Positions 44,123 to 55,915 of a stretch of DNA of 64,000 nt are shown piece by piece. The notes below the pieces were generated by a model. It did not search any database. It was not told where the DNA came from and saw nothing but the letters and a program-made list of their open reading frames with translations. Both the position numbers and the translations under genes were made by a program. Origin of the DNA: Limnephilus marmoratus (taxonomy: Eukaryota > Arthropoda > Insecta > Trichoptera > Limnephilidae); the NCBI GenBank assembly GCA_917880885.1, contig OU862928.1, positions 12,667,721 through 12,731,720 of the forward strand, given 5' to 3'. How positions within the stretch are numbered: the stretch's first letter is position 1; each line of letters begins with the position of its first letter.

Positions 44123-44956
44123 TTATTTATAGATAAACTGCAAAAATCGTTTACGGTACACGTTTATCGGACCGGACACAATCCATCCCAGTTGCGTACG
44201 TTGAAGCGTTGGTCCTGACTCGAGTTTCAATCTATCGTTGGTTAGCATTTCCCAGAAGCTCTCCGCGCCCAACAGGACGTCGATGGGTGCAGCTATATTG
44301 AAGTTCGGGTCTGCCAGCTCCAGTCCTGGTGGTAGTTTGAACTCTTTTTTCGCCATTGTCACTTGTGGTAAATTGGTTGTAATTTCCTGTAAAATCAGAC
44401 ATGATATTTCGCGTTTATAATCAGTATTAAGCGAAGTCATCTCCACCGAAATTCTCCTTTTTATATGTGTGATATTATTATGGATCCCAGACACGGGTTT
44501 GTTTATCCATTCACATGGTAAATTATTAGCAAATTCAGCTCTCATAAAATTACTCTGCGCGCCAGAATCAATCAGGGCGCGAGCCTTAAACATTTTATTG
44601 TTGGCCCCCACAATTCCTATGTAGGCGGTTGACAATAATATTATTTTTTCTGCCTTTTCCGATGCAGAAAAATTCAATATTATAACCTCGTTATAAGCAT
44701 CAATATTTGAGGTCTCCGGCAGAGGTACCTCCTTGTGTAGTAGAGTATTGTGGCTATACTTGCCACAAATTTTGAGGGTCAGGTTTGTCTTGCAACTCTG
44801 TGCTTGATCACCCAACCTCAAACATTTAAAACACGCCCGGATTGATTTCGTATCATCAATCCTATCCTGTAATTTTAATTTTAGAATTTTTTTGCAAAAA
44901 TAAATTTGATGACCTTTATCATTACAATAAATGCAATTGTTTGCTTTTATTGCCAA
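44123..44956 (-). pseudogene. BEL/Pao nucleocapsid and protease (outer element)
   Basis: It starts inside the nucleocapsid region with a zinc knuckle CIYCNDKGHQIYFC. A second is CFKCLRLGDQAQSC, in which the knuckle His is Asp. The aspartic protease motif is ALIDSGAQSNFM, followed by IAAPIDVLLGAESFW. A short Pol linker (LQRTQLGWIVSGP) matches the usual start of BEL RT. The frame differs from gag, so an indel lies near 44,960. Confidence 0.87.
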
Positions 44957-45096
44957 GAATACCGATGAATCTTTTTGTTATTATTGTTGCCTATTTGCTT
45001 TTTATGTAGGTTAGAATATTTTTTCTATGAAGCATTCATGAGCTCCAATACTTGCGCCCTAGCAGATAAACATTTTATGAATTCCTTTAATGTAAG

Positions 45097-45855
45097 TTAT
45101 TCACCTTGCAATGTATATTGTTCCCAATTTTTTCGGGTAGCTACATCTAATTTATTTGAAATTATGTAAATAATCAAAGGATCCCATTGATCTACTTTGA
45201 CTCCGATGTTTTGTAAAGCCTTTAAATTTACATTGGTTTCATCAATTAAATAACTTAATGCTACAGGCTCTTCATGTTTCATATCCTTTAATTGAAATAG
45301 AGTTTGGATATGTTTTTGTACGGTAGCCCTGAGATTCGCATATCTGTCGTGCAACAATTCCCAAGCCGATAGGTAGTTTAATTCCGATACTTCTAGATTA
45401 GCAATTATTTTCAATGCGTTCCCTTTCAGCGTAGATTGCAAGTAAAAGAATTTTTGGACGTTGCTCAAGGAACTGTTATTATGAACCAAAGTTTTAAAGG
45501 TTTCAACGAAATTTACCCAATCTTTTTGATTTCCATCGAATTCTCTCAATTGGAGAGTTGGAAGTTTGGTCTCGACCCTACCCTGGTTGATTGAATCAAT
45601 CGCCTCCTGGGCAGTTGCCAATACTGAAAAATATTGATTTTCGAATGTTTCACGCTGAATAAAATTTTCCCTTTCCTCATCCGATAAAATTTCAATTTCG
45701 TCTTGTATAGATTTCAATTGATCTAACAATGGCTTAATTCGGTCGTACCTCAGTTTAATTTCATTCGCGGACAAAGAGTTTATAGAATCCGCAAAACGTG
45801 TCAATTTTCCTTTAATCACGCCTCTCTTGGCTATTAACGATTTGATCTTATCCAT
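45097..45855 (-). CDS. BEL/Pao Gag (outer element)
   Basis: Gag of the outermost element, with an ATG at 45855 in good context (ACAAAATGG on the minus strand). It has a helical, charged N-terminus. The BEL gag signature follows: KLPTLQLREFDGNQKDWVNF, then SNVQKFFYLQSTLKGNA and WELLHDRYANLRATVQKH. The frame stops at 45097 after YTLQGE. Recognisable gag sequence (TLKEFIKCLSARAQVLE) follows in the same frame after the stop, so the natural end is later. No 5' LTR is visible upstream; a LINE begins within about 250 bp. Confidence 0.85.
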   Translation of the reverse strand: MDKIKSLIAKRGVIKGKLTRFADSINSLSANEIKLRYDRIKPLLDQLKSIQDEIEILSDEERENFIQRETFENQYFSVLATAQEAIDSINQGRVETKLPTLQLREFDGNQKDWVNFVETFKTLVHNNSSLSNVQKFFYLQSTLKGNALKIIANLEVSELNYLSAWELLHDRYANLRATVQKHIQTLFQLKDMKHEEPVALSYLIDETNVNLKALQNIGVKVDQWDPLIIYIISNKLDVATRKNWEQYTLQGE

Positions 45856-46131
45856 TTTGTGTACAAATACCTTTTCGTAGTTTAATCTCTGATAAAATGT
45901 GTTCCGACAATGCGTTTTTATTTATTTGAGAAGCTACCTGCCTGAAAGATAACAACGACAATATTCATGGCAATATTCTATTGATTACACTTTACCTATT
46001 GTTCAATCATTAATTGAGGAATCATGAGTTGCATAAAATGTTAGTACCGCTAATTGATGTACGGACGTGTTTTTTTCCGTGCAAACGTAAAATCTGTTTT
46101 CAAGTCATTATTAACCTATCAGTGTTTAAAA

Positions 46132-47064
46132 ATGACAGAACCTACGCTCCGTGATTTGATGAACATCATTAATGAACAGACCGTTCTAATAAAAGATGTT
46201 CTACGGCGTATAAAACGTGTTGAAAAAAGTGTATTTAATCAAACTCAAGATGACAATGCACAAAGTGTCAACGAATCGCCCTCGGAATTCCCGAAACTAG
46301 CCGATTGCGCTAAAGACCCGCCTACTGCGCCCGACGGTGTGCTCGCCGCCCAAACCCCGCACTCCCCCCGCCGGCCCAGCAAGGAGCTGCTGTATAGCGA
46401 TGCATGCGTACAGCCGCTCGCCGTTCCCGAGCCGCCCGTAGAGCCCCCCGAGCCCTCCGCGTCCCCCGCGCCCGGCCCGTTAGACACAACATCAGGCAGA
46501 ATTACCCGCTCGCAGACTAAAGGGTCAAATTCTACCAAAATCCATACTGCCCCAAAGAGCAAGGAGAAAGGGACAAAAATTCCTGCTAGCCAAAGGGACG
46601 TCCAGCAACCAGAAGCATCCACGTCTTCGACTGGAACCTCTGACGGCTATACACCTACACCAGCAAAGGAGTCGCAGCCTTCGAACAAACCGACCTTGGC
46701 AGGGCCATCACGCCCAGCAGATGGCGACCAACAGTGGACTGTTGTTGGCCATAAAAAACGACCCGCTACTGTAATAGGTAACTTAAAGGAGCAAGGTACC
46801 CATACTTATTTCCAGCTGTACCCGCTACATCCTGAAACCTCGATCAACGATTTAACGTCTTATCTTCAGTCAATTGTAAGTACCGCCTCATTTAAAGTCT
46901 CTAAAATTAAATCAAAGGGAGAATATGCCTCATTCAAGTTAGGGATCCCAAATTCCGTGAAAACCGAAGTTCTAAAACCGGAACACTGGCCCAAATATTC
47001 ATACCTTAAAGAATGGAAAAATAAAATTAATGCACCGCTGCTTCCGGGTTTAAAACCCAGTTGA
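46132..47064 (+). CDS. LINE ORF1 protein
   Basis: The nucleic-acid-binding ORF1 of a Jockey/CR1-type LINE. I place the start at ATG 46132 (context AAAAATGAC). The N-terminal 35 residues look like a coiled coil (heptads in LMNIINEQTVLIKDVLRRIK). A long Pro/Ser/Ala-rich, GC-rich linker follows, then the conserved C-terminal part WTVVGHKKRPATVIGN and a fold ending EHWPKYSYLKEWKNK. I see no CCHC knuckles. It ends with TGA 47062-47064; ORF2 continues in the same frame after it. Confidence 0.8.
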   Translation: MTEPTLRDLMNIINEQTVLIKDVLRRIKRVEKSVFNQTQDDNAQSVNESPSEFPKLADCAKDPPTAPDGVLAAQTPHSPRRPSKELLYSDACVQPLAVPEPPVEPPEPSASPAPGPLDTTSGRITRSQTKGSNSTKIHTAPKSKEKGTKIPASQRDVQQPEASTSSTGTSDGYTPTPAKESQPSNKPTLAGPSRPADGDQQWTVVGHKKRPATVIGNLKEQGTHTYFQLYPLHPETSINDLTSYLQSIVSTASFKVSKIKSKGEYASFKLGIPNSVKTEVLKPEHWPKYSYLKEWKNKINAPLLPGLKPS

Positions 47065-49909
47065 CTTGCGGATAATTTACATTTTTTTTACCAAAATGTT
47101 AGAGGACTAAAGAGTAAATGTGCCTCATTTTACTCTAATGTTTTGATAAACAATTATGATGTAATTGGACTCACTGAGACGTGGCTAAACTCAAGTGTGT
47201 TCAACCCAGAGCTCTTCGATGACAGCTTCAAAGTATTTAGAAAAGACAGAGACAGTGGAAGTGGCCGTAGATAGGGAGGAGGCTGTCTATTAGCCGTAAC
47301 GAGTGCGAATGGCCTTATTAAGGTAGAGCACTTACCTGCTCTGGAAACTGTCAACGAGGACTTGTGGGTCAAAATTACATACAAATCGTGTGTAACTTTT
47401 ATATGTATAGTTTATTTTCCACCTGCATCTCACTTTGAAACATATAAATTATTTTTTGATACAATACAACGAAATGTAGATGTTATTGGTGGAAAGAATG
47501 TAATTGTTATCGGAGATTTCAATATGCACTCCGCAAGAGGTTCCGTAGAAACGGAAAACGACCTTAATTTTCTATGCGCCGTTTTTGGTCTCTCCCAATA
47601 TAATAACATTCAAAACATATACTTAAGAGTTTTAGATTTAATTTTATGCAACATATCCATAAATGTTACTCATTGCGATTCTCCCCTTGTTACCGAAGAT
47701 AAACATCACCCTGCACTGGAATTTATTTTTCCATGCAAAAAAAAACATTAAAATTACAAACATTCCAAAAAATGATAAGAATGCTTTGCGTGGATGGAAT
47801 TTTGGGCAGGGCGATGTTTATGAACTGTACAATATGATGAGCCAACTAGATTGGCAAGAACTGTACAATTTTAGAACTATAAATGAGGCGGTACATAATT
47901 TTTATGCTTGAATTTACAACATTTTTGATGCCTGTTTCTCTAGGAAACCTCCCAGTAGAGGTGGTCGTCGATATCCGAAGTGGTTCTGTCAAGATACCGT
48001 CGCGAGCATTAGGAAGAAACATGCTCTCCATAAAAAATGGAAGGCTACCGGCTGTCGGGGTGACTATGATTTGTTCAGTGTGCATAGAGCCGTGGTTAAG
48101 CGCAATATACGCACTGCTTTCCAATTATATGTAAATTCCATTGAACACGATATCAAGCATGATCCAAACATGTTTTGGGACTACGTCAAATCGCTGAGAA
48201 AAGATGGTGGTATTCAAGACACCATGACGCATTGTGATCGGGAAGTTCGTGGAGTAGACGTAGCTAACGCATTTGCAACACACTTCCAATCCGTGCATAG
48301 TAATGAGTCTCCATTACTAAATACAAATATTGCTGCCAAGTTGAATATAAAGGGAGCCCAGAATGTCGATATTAATCAAATTGATGAATCAGATATAGAA
48401 ACTTCCATTAGAAAAATGAAAAATACATATTCACTTGGTCCAGATTTTCTTCCAGTATTCTTCCTTAAAGGTTGTGCCGAGTTTTTAAAAAAGCCACTTA
48501 GTTTCTTATTTAATCTTTCCCTGGAAACCTGTGTATTTCCTGATTCCTGAAAAATTTCCAAGATTTGTCCGATTTATAAAAGCGGTACAAAGACCTCTGT
48601 AGAAAATTTTAGGCCAGTAGCAATACTATCTGCACCGGCCAAACTGTTCGAATCGATTATTCATAAATACACACTGCCACAAGTGGAGCCGTACTTAATT
48701 TCAGAACAGCACGGATTTAGAAAAGGTCGATCTACAGAAACCAACTTATTGGTGTTTACTGATTACGTATCAAAATCTTTAGATAAAGGCCATCAGGTAG
48801 ATTGTTCGTATAACGACTTTTCAAAGGCCTTCGATACTGTTAATCACGACGTCTTACTCAATAAGCTGGCTGAAATAGGATTCTCCATGAGACTACTCAC
48901 CTTTTTTGCTACCTATCTTGCAGACAGGAAACAGTTTGTATCTCATGGACTATTCCAGTCTATTCTATTTTTTGTACGATCAAGAGTACCCCAAGGTTCT
49001 AATTTAGGCCCACTCCTTTTTTCTATATTTATTAATGATATTTCAGAAGTAATTCTGCACTCCAGGTTTCTTCTTTTTGCTGATGACCTGAAACTATTCT
49101 TAGAAATACTAACCTTAGAGGACTGCAATCGACTGCAGTCAGATATTGATAGAATTATTGACTGGAGTAAAAGAAATCGGATTGAGTTCAATATATCTAA
49201 ATGTTTAAGTTTGTCATTCACTAGGGCGTGTCATACCTGGTATTACCGGTATACGATGGACGCCCGAAGTCTAAAACGTGTCTCCACCATGAAGGACCTT
49301 GGAATCATGTTTGATAGTAGGCTGACATTTCATACTCATATTCAGATGGCTTGTAGCACTTCATTGAGAATGCTGGGCTTTGTTCTGCGTACTGCAAGGA
49401 ATTTTAAAGACACCCGGGTTCTCATAATTCTATTCAATTCCTTAGTAAGGAGTAGACTTGAAAGTGGGTCGATAATTTGGAGTCCGCACCAAGCAAAATA
49501 TTCCCTCATGTTGGAGGGAGTTCAGAAAAAATTTCTGAGATTTCTGTACATGAGGGAGTACGGCTATTACCCGTGGCTCTATCCTACCGACTTTCTTTTG
49601 GGTATGCTCGGAATGAACCATCTACGTATCAGAAGGGATGTACACATTGCTACGCATTTCTTCAGATTGATTCGCGGAAGGTTTGAAAACTCAGCTATCT
49701 TGGAAAACATTCATTTTTATATTCCCGATGGTTATCTTTGCCATCGACAGCATAGGCTGTTCTATCTTCCGGCCTGCAGGACTAACTTGCCAATGGTCAT
49801 GCCGGTCGGGAGAGCAATCTTGCTGTTAAACAGAATTAATTCGGATATCGACATATTTAGCGTCAGTGAAGCTGCCTTTAAAAGGCAAGCTCAATTGATG
49901 CTCGTATAG
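47065..49909 (+). pseudogene. LINE ORF2: AP endonuclease and reverse transcriptase, broken
   Basis: The endonuclease starts near 47,083: YQNVRGLKSK, LTETWLN and VIGDFNMHS, with a diverged final motif (TEDKHHPALEF). The RT has FRKGRSTETNL, DFSKAFDTVNHDVLL, VPQGSNLGPLLF and the catalytic FADDLKLF. The C-terminal end is near AILLLNRINSD. Lesions are a TAG near 47,272, a frameshift at an A8 run near 47,743, a TGA at 47909-47911 and a TGA at 48548-48550. The remaining frame is open to 49909. No active element is possible without several repairs, but nearly the full protein length is covered. Confidence 0.9.
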
Positions 49910-50045
49910 TTTTTTTTTTTTGCTAACCATTTATATTTATGTTTATTATAATACTGCTACAAATGTATTTTAAAAACGCATTACAATTTTAAATTTTGTA
50001 ATGTTTTTGAAAGAATAAAAAAATAAATTGAATTGAATTGAAATT
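49910..50045 (+). other. LINE 3' end with microsatellite-type tail
   Basis: AATAAAAAAATAAATTGAAT and two to three TTGAA units end the element near 50,045. A short repeated tail in place of plain poly(A) occurs in CR1-like and related LINEs. Confidence 0.65.
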
Positions 50046-50797
50046 GAAAATCTTTACGTGGGTAGTGATTTTATTTTTTTACAATGCGATATATATGGGA
50101 TTAATCTTGTTTAAAAACTACAATTGAGGCCTGAATAAATGTGGAAAGGATATGGATACGGGTGGGAAGACACTAAAAACTTATCTCATTTCCGAAGTGA
50201 ACCCAGTCTTCCTTTGTCCATCTTTATAATTCCGGTATCTTTTGGTTATCTGTTTTTTGGCAGCTGGTTCTTGATTTTATATTAGCAATCCTCTGATTGC
50301 CATCCGGATCGTAAGGCCCATGTTAAAATTGTCAGGATCCTTTTAAATAAATAACTTCTTTTGCAAAAAACTCCACTTTTTATTATTCACTGTGACATGT
50401 TATAAAATGTATTTTAACGGTGATAATACACCGGGCAAAACACTGGCAGTTGTTTTTTGTATTTTTAGAACGTCTGACATTTTAAATGTTTTTTAAACAT
50501 GGCTTCCACTTAACTCGTGGTTAAAACAGGTTCCAATTCGGTCTTAGCCATTTAGCAGAGACTCACACCATCTTATTGGGTGATACAAAGTCGGAGTTTA
50601 CTCCAACCAACCAACAGATGGCGCTAGCGTGTCGATTTTCAACAGAAATAGTGTACAAAATTTCAAAAGCATCGGTCAAATAGATTTTGAGTTATGATTA
50701 CATTACATAAGATACATTTATACAGCAAAATAACAATAATAATATTTCAAAATAACTGTAAATATTAAAATTTGTACAAGTGTTATTATGTCTTTTT
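50046..50797. other. Non-coding stretch
   Basis: No gene recognised. It may be the left part of the element that carries the palindrome at 50798-51020. Confidence 0.35.
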
Positions 50798-51020
50798 TTT
50801 TCGTTATATGTTTTTGGGGTGTTGTGCCGTGTTGCGCTACCTCCTTCTTTAGCCAACGTTTCGGACATCGTTGCAGTGTCCATCATCAGGGCAGATCCGG
50901 TAGATCCGGTAGATCTGCCGGATCTGCCCTGATGATGGACACTGCAACGATGTCCGAAACGTTGGCTAAAGAAGGAGGTAGCGCAACACGGCACAACACC
51001 CCAAAAACATATAACGAAAA
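50798..51020. repeat. Perfect palindrome, 103-bp arms, 17-bp loop
   Basis: The left arm 50798-50900 is the exact reverse complement of the right arm 50918-51020 by eye. The loop 50901-50917 is TAGATCCGGTAGATCTG. Each arm holds CTGATGATGGACA, TGTCC and GAAACG in the order of a hammerhead ribozyme core (CTGATGA, stem II, GAAA), with one extra T before stem II. Such motifs are known in the terminal repeats of Penelope-like elements. Open frames appear on both strands over the arms because the DNA is symmetric; they are not evidence of a gene. Confidence 0.9.
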
Positions 51021-51254
51021 TGCTTCTGGCCGTGAAAATCTTAAAACTTATCGTTATTATGTCTTATTTGTCTATATTAGTTCCTAGCGCAGATTGCCCG
51101 TTCTAGGGAACCAAATGCTGGTGAAAAATGCAAAAAATGTATTCTGTACAAAAAAAAACAAAGTGTTTTTTTTTGTAGATTAAATACACTCATACTAAGT
51201 TTTTACTGACTGTACCATTTAATAGTTAAACATGTAAAATTTTAAGTTTTAGGT

Positions 51255-51600
51255 GACATTATTTTACAATTTTTCAGACACAACCCTTCCTAAGCCAATC
51301 AACCATTTATTTATTATTGAACCGATGCTTGTCATTTTGCATGTTTTAATATTTAATTCTGGGGGGATTTTATTATATAATTTCGGTCCCAGATATGTAT
51401 ATGTCATTTGGAACTTCGACGCTTCGCTCACTGGGACCACAAGATCCTTTCTGGTGTGACTTCTTGTGATGTATTTATGATCAATTTTATCAAGTTTTTC
51501 TAGATTGTTGTGTACGTGGATAGAAACCTTTTTTATATAGTTTTGACGAACATCAAGTACATAAAAATCTTTGTGGAGCTGATCGCCAGATGTTCACGAT
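51255..51600 (-). pseudogene. LINE ORF2 C-terminal fragment, minus strand
   Basis: The minus strand reads FYVLDVRQNYIKK near 51,570, HTRKDLVVPVSEASKF near 51,420-51,460 and YLGPKLYNKIPPELN near 51,350-51,395, a good match in pattern to the C-terminus of the LINE at 52.5-55.5 kb (QVLDVRKLYMRK, FLGPKLYN). It was too interrupted to appear as one long frame. It is 5'-truncated. Confidence 0.75.
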
Positions 51601-52483
51601 CTTCAAAAATCTTCGTTATTTTTACTCCTATTTACTTGAAATTTCGACACAATACTCTCGACATGTACATTTAGAAAAAAATATATTTTAAAACCTTTAA
51701 GAGATTTCTATGCGGCCTGCGGCATAGGAAACAATTTTAGTATACAATGACTACCAAAACTGAATTTGCGTATGAAGTTAATTAAGTATTTAGAAACCGC
51801 GGAAAGGAGGAATGCATGTAGTCCCAAAGACGCCGGTATAGAAGAAATAATAATAAAAGTACAATAGCATAACACCTTAATTAAGTTTAAAATAACCTAA
51901 ATAATATTTTGTAGTTCTAATAAAAACCATACTCTTTTTTTTCAATTTACACACATATGTATCCACACCCTTTTACATAACGTTAAGGCCTGCATTGCCA
52001 ATGTACATAATATCCAATTCATAAGTGCACGGCCCGTAGGGATACCTCATAATGTTCTATGTGGCCTTTGACCAGAAAAGTGTGACGACCGCTGCTCTAG
52101 GTACTATCGTAGATTAAACATCTGAAATATGGATACAAATCCATAGGCCATAGCAAAGCTCCATAGGCCTCTCCGGACCGCGAACACCAGTTTATATATC
52201 GGAACACTTAACATCGACAAATAAACGGTTACTTTACCTGACGAAGAAGACGGCTGCGGAAAAAAAGCTAGCTTACGTATGGGTGAAAGCGGGACGTGTC
52301 TACGTACGCCAAACAACAAAATTACGAGCTATCCACATTACCTCTGAAAATATCCTTCTCTCACTATGACTCACTAATACAAGCATACAAACACTATTTT
52401 ACTCAATCACCACACACACATCTACACGTTCCCAAAGTTTATCATTTTGGGTATACTTGATAACTTTAAAAAACAAACTATAA
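51601..52483. other. Non-coding, ending in possible LINE 5' UTR
   Basis: No gene recognised. Bases about 52,320-52,483, just before the first ATG of the LINE endonuclease, are C/A-rich and could be its 5' untranslated region. No ORF1 is present here. Confidence 0.4.
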
Positions 52484-55470
52484 ATGATTCAAGTATCTTT
52501 TGATATCCCCGAAGAAACCTTGCTTACATGTAACAAAATCGTGATTGACAATCCTGTAGATATGAATAAATATTGTTGGGAATCGTACGGTCTGAAAATT
52601 ATTCACCAGAACATAAGAAGTATTACCAACATTGATGACTTTCTCGTATTTCTTGACGAACTTAATTTCACTTTTGATATGCTAGTTTTAACTGAGTGCT
52701 GGATTAATAAGTATTTCACCTCCAAAGAGATACAAAATTATACTGAGTACCACACAACGAGTATAATAAATAAAGCTAGTGGTATTGTAATTTATGTCAG
52801 GGACGGTATGCAGATGCAAGCTGACGAACTCACTTTATCACAAGCTAACTGTCTAAAAATTGTGCTTAACAAAAACTTATGCATTTTTGCAATCTATAGA
52901 TCTCCATCGTTTCACAACATCGATTCCTTTATAAATTCACTCCACTCTATCATTAATTACACAGATAACCCGAAACATCAAATAATGATTGGAGACTTAA
53001 ATATTAATACTATTCTAGACAATCATCGCCAATCCGATGATTATTTATGTTTTCTCACCGAAAACGCTTTTATTCCGATAATTGATACCCCCACTCGAGT
53101 ACAAGGTTCAAGTAAATCCTGCTTGGATCACATCAATGTTAAAAACATTGATTTTACGGACTCGTTTGTTATACACACAACAATTTCAGATCATTATACC
53201 ACAGCACTCGGCCTGAGAAATAAGCCTTCATCTCCTTCTAAAAGTAAATATATTTCAAAAATAAATTATAACGCACTGTTTGAGGAGTTGTCTACAGAAA
53301 AAATGGCAAAACGTAATAGATCAGACTGACACTGACCAAGCTATGCAGCAATTTATCACAAAATTACAACACTACATATCTAATCATACTGTTGATAAAG
53401 TTATACCGAACAAACGATTTAAACTCATGCCATGGATCACCCCTGGTTTAGTAAAATCCATCCACAGACGTAATCAACTTCACAAAAATGCTAAAAGACA
53501 ACCAGATAATATTCTAGTTCAAGAACAATATAAGAAATATAGAAACTTATGTAAAAAATTAATTAATTCCACTAAAGAAAATTTCTACAAAAAATATATA
53601 CACGAAAACACCATAACTCCAAAACATTTCTGGGAAATATTTCGTAAAATTACCAAAACAAAAAACAGCAAATCGTCTTTCATACAATCATTGGATATAA
53701 AAAATACAAGTGCTACTAACCCCAAATCGATGGCTAATTTTGCTAATCACTATTTTACTTCAGTAGGAGCCTCTCTCGCAAATAAAATCCTTGTAAAATG
53801 TAAGAAAACTGAATCTGAACTAGCCAACATACCTTCAACTGTTCTTAATCTTAAAACAGACGAGATTCAAACAACGACTAATGAAGTCATGAAAATGATA
53901 GATGAGATTAAATTGATGAGATGGCCAGACCAAATTTCCTCAAATCTGCTGAAAATATTGAAACTACTCATAGCGAATCCTATTGCATACATTTATAAGC
54001 TTAGTTTCAAGACAGGCACATTCCCAAACCACCTAAAACAATCAGTTGTTATATTGATTCACAAAAATGGAATCAAATCGGATATACATAATTATCGGCC
54101 AATATCTCTGCTCAACTCATTCTCAAAAAATTATTGAGAAAATTGTAAAAAATCGTCTCACCCTCTACCTAGAAACTCATAAAATCTTATCTAACAACCA
54201 GTTCGGTTTTCGACCAGATCTAGGAACAGAAAATGCAATTGCTAAACTGGTGGATATTATTTCCAATAATATTGACCGGGGAAATAAATCTATTGCTCTC
54301 TTCGTAGATCTTGCCAAAGCTTTTGATACCATCTCGCATAAAATACTTCTAAAAAAACTAAAGGCTATAGGTATTCAGGGACAGCTACACAAATGGATGG
54401 GTAGTTACTTAGCTAACAGATACCAAAAAGTTAAAATTAATGATACTATTAGTGATCCGGTCCTTGTAGAATTTGGTGTACCCCAAGGGAGTACCTTAGG
54501 ACCTATTTGGTTCAGTATTTATATAAATGATCTGTGTAACAGCAATTTTTCCAATCACATTATAACATTTGCAGATGATACTGTCTTAATATTTGAAGGA
54601 AAAACATGGAACGATGTACACTGCAAAGCAGAAGATGGAATTAAACAACTAAAACTTTGGTTAGACTGTAATCTGTTAACACTCAATTCGGAAAAAACAA
54701 AATTTATACGACTTAGTGCGACAGAAGCATGCTAACCCAAGGAAGCATATAATATTTTTGTACATAAGTGCACTGACTCAACTACCTATAATTGCTATAA
54801 ATTAGAATGCGTGGACAGTATAAAATACCTTGGTGTTATATTAGACAAATATCTTAGATGGGACGGTCACGTGGATCTAGTCACCACAAAGGTTAGAAAG
54901 CTCACATACATGTTTATGACAATCAGAAATATCTTACGTAAAAAAGAATTGAAACTCATCTATGATGCTGTGTGTGGGTCACTTCTAGATTATGCATCCT
55001 TAGGTTGGGGTGGATGTGCGAAAACTGTTTTGGACAAATTAGCAAAAGCTCAAAAATCTCTATTAAGGGTAATCCTCAAAAAACCATTTAGATATCATAG
55101 TGATGCACTATTTGAAGACTTACAAGTTCTGGATGTTAGAAAACTGTACATGAGAAAATTAATTTTAAACACCCATAAACAACGCCACTTATACCCATCT
55201 ATTAACCACTCTCACGACACCCGACACTCACGGAGAAATCCAATTGCAACACTCACAACCAAAACATCTCTCGCTCAAAGACACTTCATGTTCTTAGGTC
55301 CAAAATTATACAACTTCATGCCTGATGCTTGGAAAAAGGAAAGCACAGATGTTTTTCGTAAATTGACCACTACTTGGTTTCAACAATTAGGGAGAAAGGA
55401 GAGTGTACTTTTACTACACAAAAAATTAAATCAAACACAAACCAAAAACTACAACAAAAATTCCAACTAA
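52484..55470 (+). pseudogene. Jockey/CR1-type LINE ORF2, nearly full length
   Basis: Starts with ATG 52484. Endonuclease motifs are IIHQNIRSI, VLTECWINK, MIGDLNINT and TISDHYTTALG, all catalytic positions present. The linker contains FWEIFRKITK. RT motifs are NYRPIS, FGFRPDLGTENA, FVDLAKAFDTISH, FGVPQGSTLGPIWF and the catalytic FADDTVLIF; the thumb reads KYLGVILDKYLRWD. The C-terminus has VLDVRKLYMRKL and ends at 55470. Lesions are frameshifts near 53,310 and 54,120 and an in-frame TAA at 54733-54735. It has high similarity to the truncated copy at 28198-29630. Confidence 0.92.
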
Positions 55471-55915
55471 AAATGAACTATGTAAAAGATATCCTTATTT
55501 TCTAATCTATATTATTATGTGTATGTATGTACCTACCTATTACTTTTAAATTAGAAAGCTAACCAAGCAGCTGTTAATCTTATGTTTTAATTGGATATTT
55601 TATTTTATTCTATATCTTCTCTTTTCTATTCATATTTATACAAAATATGTATGCAGGCAATTTATAAACCTACATACAACCTATTATTTTATTATTATTT
55701 TAATAACTATGCTAGCAAACAACAGTAATAATCAAGTATAATTTTTTTATTTTTTATTTTACTTTCTTGTTTCTGTTCTCTTTCTACTCGTAGTTCTCAT
55801 TATACAAGATATGTACGTAGGACTATAATATGCAAAGCAGACATAAGTTACCTAAATGTTTGAATTTTCTTTTAATTTTTCTTAATTCCTCTTAAGTTAC
55901 CTATATGTTACCTAT
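55471..55915 (+). other. 3' region after the LINE
   Basis: AT-rich and non-coding. The phrases TCTTGTTTCTGTTCTC and AAGATATGTACGTAGG have near repeats around 55,610-55,660 and 55,750-55,830, suggesting an old duplication of about 170 bp. Confidence 0.5.

Noticed and set aside
46245..46622. Minus-strand 125-codon frame
   Set aside because: It is a shadow of the GC-rich linker of LINE ORF1.
50698..51087. Open frames on both strands with nearly the same peptide
   Set aside because: They arise from the perfect palindrome, which reads the same on both strands.
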